Assembly: GCA_013697645.1 (NCBI GenBank)
Contig: JACCWL010000098.1
Coordinates: forward strand, 1-34,476
Length of the DNA: 34,476 nt
Source: Tatlockia sp.
Lineage (GTDB): Bacteria; Pseudomonadota; Gammaproteobacteria; Legionellales; Legionellaceae
Reading direction: 5' to 3'
Shown: positions 17,996 through 25,535 of the stretch, piece by piece
Numbering within the stretch: position 1 is the first letter of the stretch
Layout: every line of letters starts with the position of its first letter
The notes under the pieces: model-generated
Seen by the model: only the letters and a program-made list of their open reading frames with translations
Databases searched by the model: none
Told to the model about the DNA's origin: nothing
Position numbers and translations under genes: made by a program

Positions 17996-18303
17996 TGTTT
18001 ATTGTAGAGATGACTTATAAAACACCGATATCTGAAGTTGATAAGTATTTGCAGGCTCATCGCGAATTCCTTGATTATCACTATAAACAAGGTTTATTGC
18101 TGGCTTCAGGCCCCATGAAGCCCCGTACTGGCGGAATCATTATTGCAATGACTAAGGATAAGGACTATCTGGAATCAATCCTTAAGCAAGATCCTTATTA
18201 TCTGGCGGAAATTGCAGATTATAAAATTATTGAATTTACCCCAGTCAAACATTGCGATGAAATTAAAGATCTAATACAAAAAACGGAGGGCAAATTATGC
18301 TAA
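17995..18303 (+). CDS. YciI-like protein encoded inside the gcv operon
   Basis: This 102-residue protein has the ferredoxin-like fold pattern of the YciI family. It opens with a beta strand (MFIVEMTYK), then [46 protein letters not shown] and a short charged tail. The conserved His of HREFLD and Asp of KQDPYY are the residues usually discussed as a possible active or ligand site in this family. It sits between the two P-protein subunits. Its ATG overlaps the gcvPA stop as TAATG, and its last seven bases overlap the gcvPB start, so translation of all three is probably coupled. A role in glycine cleavage is suggested only by this position; the biochemical function is unknown. Confidence 0.85.
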   Translation: MFIVEMTYKTPISEVDKYLQAHREFLDYHYKQGLLLASGPMKPRTGGIIIAMTKDKDYLESILKQDPYYLAEIADYKIIEFTPVKHCDEIKDLIQKTEGKLC

Positions 18304-19754
18304 TCTTTGAACGTTCAAAAGCCAGCCGTCAAGCCCTAGCACAAACACCCAGTGATATTGCACAGCCGTTAGGAATTCCAACTAATTTCTTAAGAACTAA
18401 ACCTCCGCGCTTGCCAGCTTGTTCTGAATTGCAAGTGGTTCGTCATTACACTCGCCTCTCGCAAAAGAATTTTTCGATTGATACCAATTTCTACCCGCTT
18501 GGTTCTTGTACTATGAAGTACAACCCACGTGGAGTTCATAAGGCAGCATCGATACCTGGATTTCTTAATCGTCATCCTCTAGCCCCTGAAAATGCAAGCC
18601 AGGGCACTTTGCAAGTTCTTCATCAACTGCAAATTTACTTAGCTGAAATAACAGGAATGGCGGGTGTATCTTTAACACCAATGGCAGGTTCACAAGGTGA
18701 ATTTGCTGGTGTTGCAATGATTAAAGCCTATCACCAGTCCCGAGGAGACTCAGCCAGAAATGAGATGCTTATCCCCGATGCAGCTCATGGAACTAATCCC
18801 GCATCAGCGGCTATGTGCGGCTATAAAATTGTTGAACTGACTACGCAAAAAGACGGGGATCTTGATTTAGAAGAACTTCGCCGAAAAGTAGGGCCAAAAA
18901 CCGCAGGAATTATGTTAACAAACCCTTCTACTTTAGGGTTGTTCATGCGTCAAATTAAAGAAATTGCAGCAATCGTTCATCAGGCAGGTGGACTTCTTTA
19001 TTACGACGGTGCAAATCTTAATGCTATTTTAGGCAGAGTAAGACCTGGTGATATGGGATTTGATGTTATGCATTTAAATTTACATAAAACCTTTGCCACT
19101 CCCCATGGCGGTGGCGGACCTGGAGCGGGTCCCGTTGCTGTTGGGAAGCGTTTACTGCCTTTTTTACCTTTACCCACAGTTATCAAAGAAGATAAACATT
19201 ACCGCTTTGCTAAATCTAGTGATTTTCCTCAATCTATTGGCCGTTTATCTTGCTTTATGGGCAATACAGGCATTCTTCTTCGCGCTTATTTTTACACTCG
19301 TGTACTTGGAAAAGAAGGCTTGTTGCGTGTTTCAGAATTCGCAACGCTAAATGCAAACTATTTGCTGTCTGAACTGCAAAAAGCAGGCTACACCCTTGCT
19401 TATCCAGGACGCCGTGCAACCCATGAATTCATTATTACATTGAGTCCTGAAAAGAAATCCTTTGGAATCACTGCGATGGATTTAGCCAAACGTTTACTCG
19501 ATTATGGATTTCATGCACCAACCACTTATTTTCCCTTGTTGGTCCCTGAATGCTTATTGATTGAACCGACTGAGACGGAGTGTAAGGAAGAATTGGATGG
19601 TTTTATAAGTGCTCTACAAGCGATTCGTCACGAAGCAAAGACCAATCCAAACACCTTAAAAGAAGCACCGCATACTTTACCTGTGAAACGTCTGGATGAT
19701 GTGAAAGCGGCGAGGGAACTTGATTTGAACTATTTCGCGCTGCATGATGAATAG
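18297..19754 (+). CDS. gcvPB: Glycine dehydrogenase (decarboxylating) subunit 2
   Basis: This is the C-terminal-type half of the P protein and carries the cofactor. The PLP-binding Lys264 is in [17 protein letters not shown]. Other typical stretches are [39 protein letters not shown] and the C-terminal [11 protein letters not shown]. The length of 485 residues is normal for split enzymes. It overlaps the YciI-like gene by seven bases. It is the last gene of the operon, followed by a 459-base gap holding repeats. Confidence 0.96.
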   Translation: MLIFERSKASRQALAQTPSDIAQPLGIPTNFLRTKPPRLPACSELQVVRHYTRLSQKNFSIDTNFYPLGSCTMKYNPRGVHKAASIPGFLNRHPLAPENASQGTLQVLHQLQIYLAEITGMAGVSLTPMAGSQGEFAGVAMIKAYHQSRGDSARNEMLIPDAAHGTNPASAAMCGYKIVELTTQKDGDLDLEELRRKVGPKTAGIMLTNPSTLGLFMRQIKEIAAIVHQAGGLLYYDGANLNAILGRVRPGDMGFDVMHLNLHKTFATPHGGGGPGAGPVAVGKRLLPFLPLPTVIKEDKHYRFAKSSDFPQSIGRLSCFMGNTGILLRAYFYTRVLGKEGLLRVSEFATLNANYLLSELQKAGYTLAYPGRRATHEFIITLSPEKKSFGITAMDLAKRLLDYGFHAPTTYFPLLVPECLLIEPTETECKEELDGFISALQAIRHEAKTNPNTLKEAPHTLPVKRLDDVKAARELDLNYFALHDE

Positions 19755-19808
19755 AACTTGTGGCATTGATTGATAACCTAATTCCAACTTATCAGAAATC
19801 GCACAAAT

Positions 19809-19838
19809 CGTAGGTCGGGCCCCTGGCTCGACAATGAG
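19809..19838. repeat. Family-A palindromic repeat, copy 2 (single arm)
   Basis: CGTAGGTCGGGCCCCTGGCT followed by CGACA matches the left arm of the copies at 13492 and 31252, but no right arm is recognisable downstream. It appears truncated or decayed. Confidence 0.7.
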
Positions 19839-19897
19839 TTATCGACACCTTTTGTGTGTCGTAATAAAAATAGACAATCCTAACTTAATATAAAACG

Positions 19898-19970
19898 GTA
19901 GCCTAGTTAGCGCAGAGCGAAAACCGGGTTATCTGAAGTCATAATTCACGATTATCGCTCTGCGCGACCC
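19898..19970. repeat. Family-B element, diverged short copy
   Basis: GTAGCCTAGTTAGCGCAGAG at the left end resembles the terminal repeat of the element at 27171. The right end (about 19951-19970) pairs with it through GCGCAGAGCGA and TCGCTCTGCGC, a perfect 11-base inverted match. It is shorter than the 27171 copy, with a different interior. Confidence 0.65.
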
Positions 19971-20213
19971 TTGATTTAAATCTTAAAAATAAACCAGCAA
20001 ATTTTCAGTCTGATCATTTCTCTCGCATAGCCTAACTGCTTGTTTTTAAAAACTTCTTTTCTGGATCAAAAAAATACGTTATAACAGAGTACCTGTGTAA
20101 AGGATTGACGGGTAAAAGTCTCAGTTGCGGTATAAAAGGGGCTATGGGCGTTAAAAAAGAAGGTCAGCTTACAGGTCTGGCACCAACTTTTTTTTCAGGG
20201 AGTGAAAAAAAAA

Positions 20214-20483
20214 ATGAATAATAAAACATTTTCACAACGCTTTAATCGTGAATTGTCAATGTTAGGTTTTCCGGAAGAACTAGCAGAGAAAACCAAGGCT
20301 GTCTCGAAAGTGTTTGGGGTCTCTCGTCATTTAGCAAATTCAATGCTCTTTGGCTACCATCTTCCTTCTGTAGATCAACTTGATAAAATTGCAGAAATAC
20401 TGGAAGTTTGCCCGCAGTGGTTATGCGGTACGACTGATAGGAAAAAAGCGTATCAAGTCCGCGAAGTGGATGAAAGAGTCTAG
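20214..20483 (+). CDS. Small Cro/CI-type helix-turn-helix protein
   Basis: This 89-residue protein carries a HTH_3/XRE-like domain spanning almost its whole length: LAEKTKAVSKVFGVSRHLAN forms the HTH, followed by GYHLPSVDQLDKIAEILEVCPQWLCGT. The ending, typical of phage-repressor-like regulators, suggests DNA binding as a dimer. There is no peptidase or ligand domain. I chose the ATG at 20214, which has GGGAG 11 bases before it. A GTG at 20202 would add four residues but overlaps that site. The target is unknown. Confidence 0.75.
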   Translation: MNNKTFSQRFNRELSMLGFPEELAEKTKAVSKVFGVSRHLANSMLFGYHLPSVDQLDKIAEILEVCPQWLCGTTDRKKAYQVREVDERV

Positions 20484-20535
20484 CTTATGGTGTAGCCTGA
20501 TAGAATTTTGGTTATAATAGAAATATCAGCTTGCT

Positions 20536-20589
20536 CTTATACGTGGTGCAGCTTCTGAAGTAGATGCAGGTAGTGCCACGTCTTATAAG
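20536..20589. other. Imperfect inverted repeat in the leader of the RMND1-family gene
   Basis: CTTATACGTGG (20536-20546) can pair with CCACGTCTTATAAG (20576-20589) apart from a three-base bulge, closing a 29-base loop. It lies 24 bases before the ATG at 20613 and downstream of a TATAAT at 20513-20518. It may be an mRNA structure or an operator. Confidence 0.35.
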
Positions 20590-20612
20590 CCTAATTCAAA
20601 GGTTATTTAGTT

Positions 20613-21419
20613 ATGGAATGCTTAAGTTATTGCATTGCCAACGCAATTGATTTGAATCGATTGGATGCTCACTTTAAATCCACCTTGCCAGGTTATAGCT
20701 CTGTAAGATCCCGTGGGGTTTTGAAACTCAGCCGCAGCGATACCAATCAAACCTTAATATTCGTATTTAAAAATGGGACAGTAGTTGCTTGGGGAGTCAA
20801 ACGCTTCCAGATTCAACCCTATCTTGACACAATCAAACTCTTTGCCGAGAAGCCTATCTCTTTTTTGGTGCATGATGAATTTAGCTATCGAATAACAGAT
20901 AAAATAACAATAGGGCCCCATAGTTATTTTGAGGTCGATATACTGACCCTGGATGAGGACAGTGAGGAACTGAAATTAAGTTTTTCCTATGGTTTTTCCC
21001 AATCAGTAAAATTACAGTATTTTGAAACAATCATTGAAGTGTTAATTGAAAAATACAACCCGATGATCCAACGTCTTTCAGTCCGCGGCCAGATGCCGAT
21101 TCGGCGGAACCAAATCCGGCAAGTAATTGGGGAAATCCTTGGTGCAAAAAGCGAAATGAATCTGATTTCAAATTTTCTTTACCACCCTAAATATTTTTGG
21201 CAACACCCAACCCTTGAAGAATATTTCATCATGATGGAACGCTATCTTCATATTCAACGTCGAGTTAATGCCATAAATCATCGCTTAGATACCCTTAATG
21301 AAATCTTTGATATGTTCAATGGTTACTTAGAAACACGCCACTCGCATAATCTGGAAATTGTTATTATCCTCTTGATTATATTAGAAGTTGCTTTTGACGT
21401 GCTCAATTTCATTGTTTAA
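20613..21419 (+). CDS. RMND1/YagE (DUF155) family protein
   Basis: The 268-residue protein matches the family that includes yeast Rmd1/Sif2 and human mitochondrial RMND1. It has LIFVFKNGTVVAWGVKRFQ, a D..L....E.L.LSFSYGFSQSVKLQYFE segment, IGEILGAKSEMNL, LYHPKYFWQHPTLEEYF, YLHIQRRVNAINHRLDTLNE and HSHNLEIVIILLIILEV. The last 20 residues are a probable transmembrane helix. In mitochondria the human protein supports translation; the bacterial role is not established. It lies 129 bases after the HTH gene on the same strand, with a leader hairpin between. Confidence 0.85.
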   Translation: MECLSYCIANAIDLNRLDAHFKSTLPGYSSVRSRGVLKLSRSDTNQTLIFVFKNGTVVAWGVKRFQIQPYLDTIKLFAEKPISFLVHDEFSYRITDKITIGPHSYFEVDILTLDEDSEELKLSFSYGFSQSVKLQYFETIIEVLIEKYNPMIQRLSVRGQMPIRRNQIRQVIGEILGAKSEMNLISNFLYHPKYFWQHPTLEEYFIMMERYLHIQRRVNAINHRLDTLNEIFDMFNGYLETRHSHNLEIVIILLIILEVAFDVLNFIV

Positions 21420-21469
21420 ATTTCAATCAAAACGCATCTTTAATCAACAGCATCCGTCCTAGTTCCTTA

Positions 21470-21478
21470 CTATACTTA
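21470..21478 (+). promoter_or_regulatory. Putative sigma-S (RpoS) type -10 element
   Basis: CTATACTTA matches the core of the RpoS -10 consensus CTATACTTAA at nine positions. It lies 29 bases before the ATG of the small membrane protein, a fitting distance for a start near 21484. No strong -35 is present, as is common for RpoS promoters. Confidence 0.5.
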
Positions 21479-21507
21479 GAACTAGATGTATGTGCTGGAG
21501 AGGTAGG

Positions 21508-21744
21508 ATGAATAGTGATAATGAAAATGAAACGATAGGTATTATTGCGATTCTTATTATTATCATTGTCGCTGCACTTGGACTTTTTTATTTTTTCTCA
21601 CATCGCCCCCACGCGGCCTTGAAAGGCCAAGAAAATAATCCGAATATCCCTGTGCCTATCGAGGCACCGCACCCAGTTAATAATCTTGAACAGGATGGAT
21701 TTAGACTCATCATTCCAACGGATCAGTTGAAGAATACAATGTGA
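21508..21744 (+). CDS. Small single-helix membrane protein
   Basis: The 78-residue protein has a short acidic N-terminus (MNSDNENET), one strong hydrophobic helix (IGIIAILIIIIVAALGLFYFF, about 10-30), a basic patch (SHRPH) and a polar Pro-rich tail. By the positive-inside rule the acidic end probably faces out. I do not recognise a family. The ATG at 21508 is preceded by GGAGAGGTAGG. The frame from 21490 adds six residues including Cys and Trp but would include that ribosome site. A sigma-S-like box precedes it. It converges on the large minus-strand gene, with six bases between stops. Confidence 0.65.
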   Translation: MNSDNENETIGIIAILIIIIVAALGLFYFFSHRPHAALKGQENNPNIPVPIEAPHPVNNLEQDGFRLIIPTDQLKNTM

Positions 21745-21750
21745 GTTTAA

Positions 21751-23541
21751 TTAGGGATTAAATTTAGGTAATTCTATCTCAGTCAACACTCCCCCTTTTT
21801 CACGCCATTTACGCAAGCGAACTAATTTTTCTACAGCTTCTGTATCCGGAGTACAATGCCCATCTTCTTTTAATTTTTTAAAAAAGTTTTGTTCATACTC
21901 GCCGTATTGATAAATTTCTTGCAGTGGTTTATTTAATTTTTCACTATAAAAGCATTTAGGTATTGTACTTTCAAGATCTCTTGACCACTCTTTATCCTGA
22001 TTTAAATCAGGAAATTTTTGCGAATAGATAGCTGCCAGCCGACGAAATCGAACCACTACCTCGGGATTACGCTCCATCCAACCAGCTCCATTTTTATGAG
22101 CAAAATACAAAAGAGAAGACAATTCAGTACGGCCATGTAAGAAAGACCGCTCCAAAGGGCACATAGATGGACAAAGCTCAAAATATTCCTTGGGAGTAAA
22201 AACCGAATAGGTCAGCGGATCCACCACTTTTGCGCCATCATTAGTAAGTTTCATCATCAACTCCATATCTTCAGCAGCTAAGGCGCGATGAAGAGGAGTT
22301 GTTTTATCGGAGGAAAAGTCTCTATTCGCCTCTTTTTTCGAGTATAAGGAATTGAATAAAAACCTGCTTTTTTCCCCATGTTTTATAGCCAGATTCAGCA
22401 AACAGTCATAGTGTTCACTGTCCGGATTTATTCTCTGCATTAGCCACACAAAGGCTTCACTATGGTGTTTTTTTAGCTTTTCAAAAAAACCAGAAGAGAG
22501 ATGATCATCAAATTTATCGATTAAGTTTTTTACGATAATAAAGTGAAAGAGATCCATTGCTGATTGATAGCAATCTGAATGGCTATTTTTCTGAGCAAAA
22601 CAATAAAATTCCTGGATGGAATAAATAGGAAGCTCTTCGACGCCTAGATCCATTCTACCCATAATGAATGAGTTGAGTATCCGACCTCGGACTGTGTTTG
22701 GGTTCAAACTGGAGTATAAGATGAGTAAATCAGCCGGCGCTTTTTCAGACAGCTCTTTTAGAAGTTTTTGATGAATTGTCTCTTGTAAATCACTTGAAAA
22801 ATGGTTTGCATCAATGAGGTCGAGACCTCCTGGTTTATAGTCTTGGATAGCGTCAAGGATTAAGTGATAATTCGAATTAAAACCAAATTCATCCTCCAAT
22901 ATCCACTGGATTAAAGCGTCCCTCGTTTCTTCATAATCTTCATTTTTCAAAGGATCTTTAAGAAAGATTTTTGCCTTGGCAATACAAATTTCTAAGCTTT
23001 TCCAGAAACGATGTTTCGGGTCCAACACAACAGCCTTAGGTAGCAGAAGAGATGCCTTATCATTCTGAATTGGGATAGCATATTCAACATGCTCCATATC
23101 GATTATTGCAGCGGCAAAGGCTGAGGCAAATTTGTTGCGTTCCTCTTTAGCAACCGCAATAGATAATAATTTATCTGCAAAAATATTGAGTAATTCACGC
23201 TCATTAAGAGGAATATGAGTAATAGTCATTTGATGATAGAAATCATGAAGTTCTGCTTCAGCATAGCGCTTTGCGACAGGGAACTTGTCAACCATTGTTG
23301 GCAAATACTCGGGCAGAAATTTAAAAGATTGAAATAAATCTCTCCCATTTAACTTTAAAGTTTTATGCAATCCCCTTAGCGTTGATATTCCAAATCGGTA
23401 AACAGGTTTTGGGGTGGTAGAGGGAGACATCGCTTCTAAATAAGCTTGCATCATTCCTCTTGAAGGAATCATTCGCATAGGCTTTTTATCAAAGCACAGC
23501 CTGGAGAGCGCGTTGAATCCAAGAAAATTAATCCTATCCAT
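21751..23541 (-). CDS. 3' part of a split effector-like gene with an ankyrin-like repeat
   Basis: The 596-residue frame starts with an ATG lacking a good ribosome site. The same frame is open a further 123 bases upstream, to 23664, reading WTEEQKKLFYLRLLELP and LLVKDSLFEDLNRNHESL. It joins the end of the upstream frame at an A8 run. I therefore read both as one gene of about 846 residues, broken by one missing base. This part is helical and charged, with an ankyrin-like repeat near residues 413-440 (TTPLHRALAAEDMELMMKL). The C-terminus is polar (EKGGVLTEIELPKFNP). No catalytic motif is recognised. The size, lack of a known fold, ankyrin unit and Legionella context suggest a Dot/Icm substrate, but that is unproven. 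Confidence 0.7.
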   Translation of the reverse strand: MDRINFLGFNALSRLCFDKKPMRMIPSRGMMQAYLEAMSPSTTPKPVYRFGISTLRGLHKTLKLNGRDLFQSFKFLPEYLPTMVDKFPVAKRYAEAELHDFYHQMTITHIPLNERELLNIFADKLLSIAVAKEERNKFASAFAAAIIDMEHVEYAIPIQNDKASLLLPKAVVLDPKHRFWKSLEICIAKAKIFLKDPLKNEDYEETRDALIQWILEDEFGFNSNYHLILDAIQDYKPGGLDLIDANHFSSDLQETIHQKLLKELSEKAPADLLILYSSLNPNTVRGRILNSFIMGRMDLGVEELPIYSIQEFYCFAQKNSHSDCYQSAMDLFHFIIVKNLIDKFDDHLSSGFFEKLKKHHSEAFVWLMQRINPDSEHYDCLLNLAIKHGEKSRFLFNSLYSKKEANRDFSSDKTTPLHRALAAEDMELMMKLTNDGAKVVDPLTYSVFTPKEYFELCPSMCPLERSFLHGRTELSSLLYFAHKNGAGWMERNPEVVVRFRRLAAIYSQKFPDLNQDKEWSRDLESTIPKCFYSEKLNKPLQEIYQYGEYEQNFFKKLKEDGHCTPDTEAVEKLVRLRKWREKGGVLTEIELPKFNP

Positions 23542-23621
23542 TAGACTTTCGTGATTACGGTTTAAGTCTTCAAATAAGCTATCTTTGACTAGTAAAAAAC
23601 TCTGTTCTGAACTCGGTAATT

Positions 23622-24290
23622 CTAATAACCTAAGATAAAATAATTTTTTTTGTTCCTCGGTCCATTTTTTTTATCACCATTTTTTGGAACACTTTCAAAT
23701 TGGACTTTAAGGGATGTCAACGCTATTTCCTGCTGTATGGCTTCCTCGGGATTGCTAATTTCCTTAAGCAATTGAAGCTTTGCAACAGTACGTAGTTTTT
23801 GAGGCGTTGGAATGGTTTTCATCGTCGCATCAATCATCGCTTCAGCTAGTCCGATTCGCTTTCTATTCTTTGATAAAACCTGGATAAAGCGCATCGGCAT
23901 TTCTTTTTCTTTTATATTCTCTTCATCCGTCCATACATTGTAAAAAAGCTGGCTCGTTGAAAAAGTCATGCTTGAAATAAGCCCATCTTTAAGGCAACGT
24001 AAAGCATGAAGGGGAAATAATTCCATGTCACATTCACTAAATAGCTTCTGCCAATCGCCTTGATTGATTTTTTTAGCTAGGAGCTCATAACCAGTTTGAT
24101 CTTCTTTGAGTTCTTGCAATTTCGATAATAATTCTTCTTTAACATTTTTTTTGAGATAGGCGGTTAAACTCTGATAAGCTAGTTTCCCCTGTTCAAATGT
24201 ATCTGGGTCAATTTCGGCTTGAACCGTCTGCATATTTCCCGCTAAATTAAAAAAAGTACTATTTAAGCTAGTTGCTAATTTTGTTTTCAT
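23622..24290 (-). CDS. 5' part of the split effector-like gene
   Basis: This frame encodes about 222 residues from the ATG at 24288-24290. The first 206, ending VPKNGD, appear genuine. After the A8 run (23665-23672) the reading is NGPRNKKNYFILGY and stop, while the neighbouring register continues smoothly into the 596-residue frame. The sequence is helical and charged (AYLKKNVKEELLSKLQELKED), without a recognised domain. The TTG at 24350 is the -35 box of a good promoter and so is not the start. The ribosome site is weak. Whether the gene is dead, rescued by slippage or affected by a base-calling error cannot be told here. Confidence 0.65.
   Translation of the reverse strand: MKTKLATSLNSTFFNLAGNMQTVQAEIDPDTFEQGKLAYQSLTAYLKKNVKEELLSKLQELKEDQTGYELLAKKINQGDWQKLFSECDMELFPLHALRCLKDGLISSMTFSTSQLFYNVWTDEENIKEKEMPMRFIQVLSKNRKRIGLAEAMIDATMKTIPTPQKLRTVAKLQLLKEISNPEEAIQQEIALTSLKVQFESVPKNGDKKNGPRNKKNYFILGY
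23665..23672 (-). other. A8 homopolymer at the frameshift junction
   Basis: On the coding strand GAT is followed by eight A and then TGG. Nine (or six) A would keep the upstream frame in register with WTEEQKKLFYLRLLELP and the rest of the 596-residue product. A second A8 run follows at 23644-23651. Such runs are prone to polymerase slippage, phase variation and sequencing indels. Confidence 0.75.
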
Positions 24291-24321
24291 AATACAAACC
24301 GAATGATTTAAAAACGAGCTT

Positions 24322-24350
24322 ATTGTACATTTATAAAAACATGGCGTCAA
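24322..24350 (-). promoter_or_regulatory. Sigma-70 promoter of the split effector-like gene
   Basis: TTGACG (24345-24350), a 17-base spacer and TACAAT (24322-24327) each match five of six consensus positions, at ideal spacing. Transcription should begin near 24315, about 25 bases before the ATG at 24290. Confidence 0.65.
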
Positions 24351-24413
24351 TTTATGGCCGCGCTCTCTAAAATTTGTTAAACTAAAGATATTCCCCCCAT
24401 TAATTTAAAAATT

Positions 24414-25286
24414 ATGCTTATTTGCAATAATCAGTTGAACCCTTCGCAGTTGGATGCCCTTCTCAAGCTGGCTGCACTTTGCAAAGCAGAGGATAAGGAT
24501 TTACCACCTTTGTATACGCATATCCTTGAGCAAAAACGTGTTTCGGACAGTAATTATTTTTTTTATCAAGAGGATAAATTAATAGGTTTTCTAAGCGTCT
24601 ATTTTTTTTATACCAATGCTTGCGAAATCACTATAATTATTGATCCAACCCAACGCCACAAAGGGATAGCCAAGCGCCTCATTAAAGCCGCCTTGCCCTT
24701 GCTTGAAGCCAAACAAGTCGAAACGTTGCTGTTTTCAACGCCTGAAGCTGCGCATGAAAAATGGTTATCCGGTTTAGGCTTTACCTATCAAAATAGTGAA
24801 TATCACATGGAGCGCAATAGTTTTGAGCCGATTATGATAAGCAACCATCGATTAGTCATGCGCAAAGCAACCGAGGCAGACATTCCCGCACTTTGCTCAA
24901 TTGACGAGGTTTGTTTCCCAGTAGAACCAGAAAATATGCCGCTTCGCTTTATAAGTTTGATGAGCGATGTGGACTATCACATTATGCTTGCCTCCCTTGA
25001 TAGTAAAGCAATTGGCAAGGCTCATATTCGTTGGCAAACGGATAAAGCGACCTTCTCAGATATCGCCATCATGCCCCCTTACCAAAGCCAGGGCTTAGGT
25101 AGTGAATTATTAGCTGATTGTATTAACAATGCACTGCTGCTTGGCAAAACCAAGCTTGCACTGGATGTAGAGACCTCTAATCACAGCGCTCTTAACCTTT
25201 ATACGCGCCATGACTTTAAATCAGTTAATTCGATTGATTTTTGGGCTATCAGTACTGAAAAATTGCGTTTACTTTTACACCCTTAG
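24414..25286 (+). CDS. Tandem GNAT acetyltransferase
   Basis: The 290-residue protein carries two Gcn5-related acetyltransferase domains. The first (about 1-140) has the acetyl-CoA loop DPTQRHKGIAKRLI and the later FSTPEAAHEKWLSGLGFTYQ. The second (about 145-290) has MPPYQSQGLGSELL and DVETSNHSALNLYTRHDF. Acetyl-CoA binding by both loops is plausible: R-x-x-G-I-A in the first and Q-x-x-G-L-G in the second. The acceptor is unknown. Tandem GNATs include mycothiol synthase, but that pathway is actinobacterial, so I do not propose it. The ATG at 24414 has no strong ribosome site. The gene is divergent from the split effector-like gene. Confidence 0.88.
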   Translation: MLICNNQLNPSQLDALLKLAALCKAEDKDLPPLYTHILEQKRVSDSNYFFYQEDKLIGFLSVYFFYTNACEITIIIDPTQRHKGIAKRLIKAALPLLEAKQVETLLFSTPEAAHEKWLSGLGFTYQNSEYHMERNSFEPIMISNHRLVMRKATEADIPALCSIDEVCFPVEPENMPLRFISLMSDVDYHIMLASLDSKAIGKAHIRWQTDKATFSDIAIMPPYQSQGLGSELLADCINNALLLGKTKLALDVETSNHSALNLYTRHDFKSVNSIDFWAISTEKLRLLLHP

Positions 25287-25374
25287 CCAAGATTCAAACC
25301 CTTGCAAAAGCACCCCACAAATACCACCAGAACTTAGGTTGGTGCAAAAAATAAAACAGATCCATAAAATCGGC

Positions 25375-25404
25375 TTGACAGCTTTTCCGCACCCCCTTTA
25401 GTAT
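25375..25404 (+). promoter_or_regulatory. Putative sigma-70 promoter of the ketoacyl-ACP synthase gene
   Basis: A perfect TTGACA (25375-25380) is followed by an 18-base spacer and TAGTAT (25399-25404, four of six). It would give a leader of about 125 bases that contains the repeated boxes at 25426-25487. Confidence 0.5.
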
Positions 25405-25425
25405 TGCGTTTATCAAAAAGGAAAA

Positions 25426-25487
25426 GCACCAAATAAGCACTAAATATTTGATAAAATGGCTGAAATTAAGTGCTATATGCGCTAAAT
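25426..25487 (+). promoter_or_regulatory. Three direct 9-mers (GCRCYAAAT) in the ketoacyl synthase leader
   Basis: GCACCAAAT (25426-25434), GCACTAAAT (25437-25445) and GCGCTAAAT (25479-25487) are spaced 11 and 42 bases apart, near whole helical turns. An inverted AGTGC at 25469 makes AGTGCTATATGCGCT a partial dyad. They lie downstream of the promoter, a position suited to a repressor or attenuator. The bound factor is unknown. Confidence 0.4.
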
Positions 25488-25535
25488 AAAGCTGTTCGAT
25501 GGGAAAAAGAGCAGTGCGTGCTAAGAGGATAAGGA

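Larger units (their letters stand above)
19755..20213. other. Gene-free stretch with two degenerate repeats
   Basis: This 459-base gap holds a one-armed family-A repeat (19809-19838) and a diverged family-B element (19898-19970). It then runs as AT-rich sequence up to the HTH gene. A TTGACG (20105-20110) and a TATAAA (20131-20136) lie upstream of that gene, but the 20-base spacer is too long for a confident promoter call. No open frame of note was seen. Confidence 0.6.

Noticed and set aside
24348-24350. TTG start giving a 242-residue 5' part of the split gene
   Set aside because: This TTG is the first half of the -35 box TTGACG of a well-spaced promoter, so it would lie upstream of the transcript.
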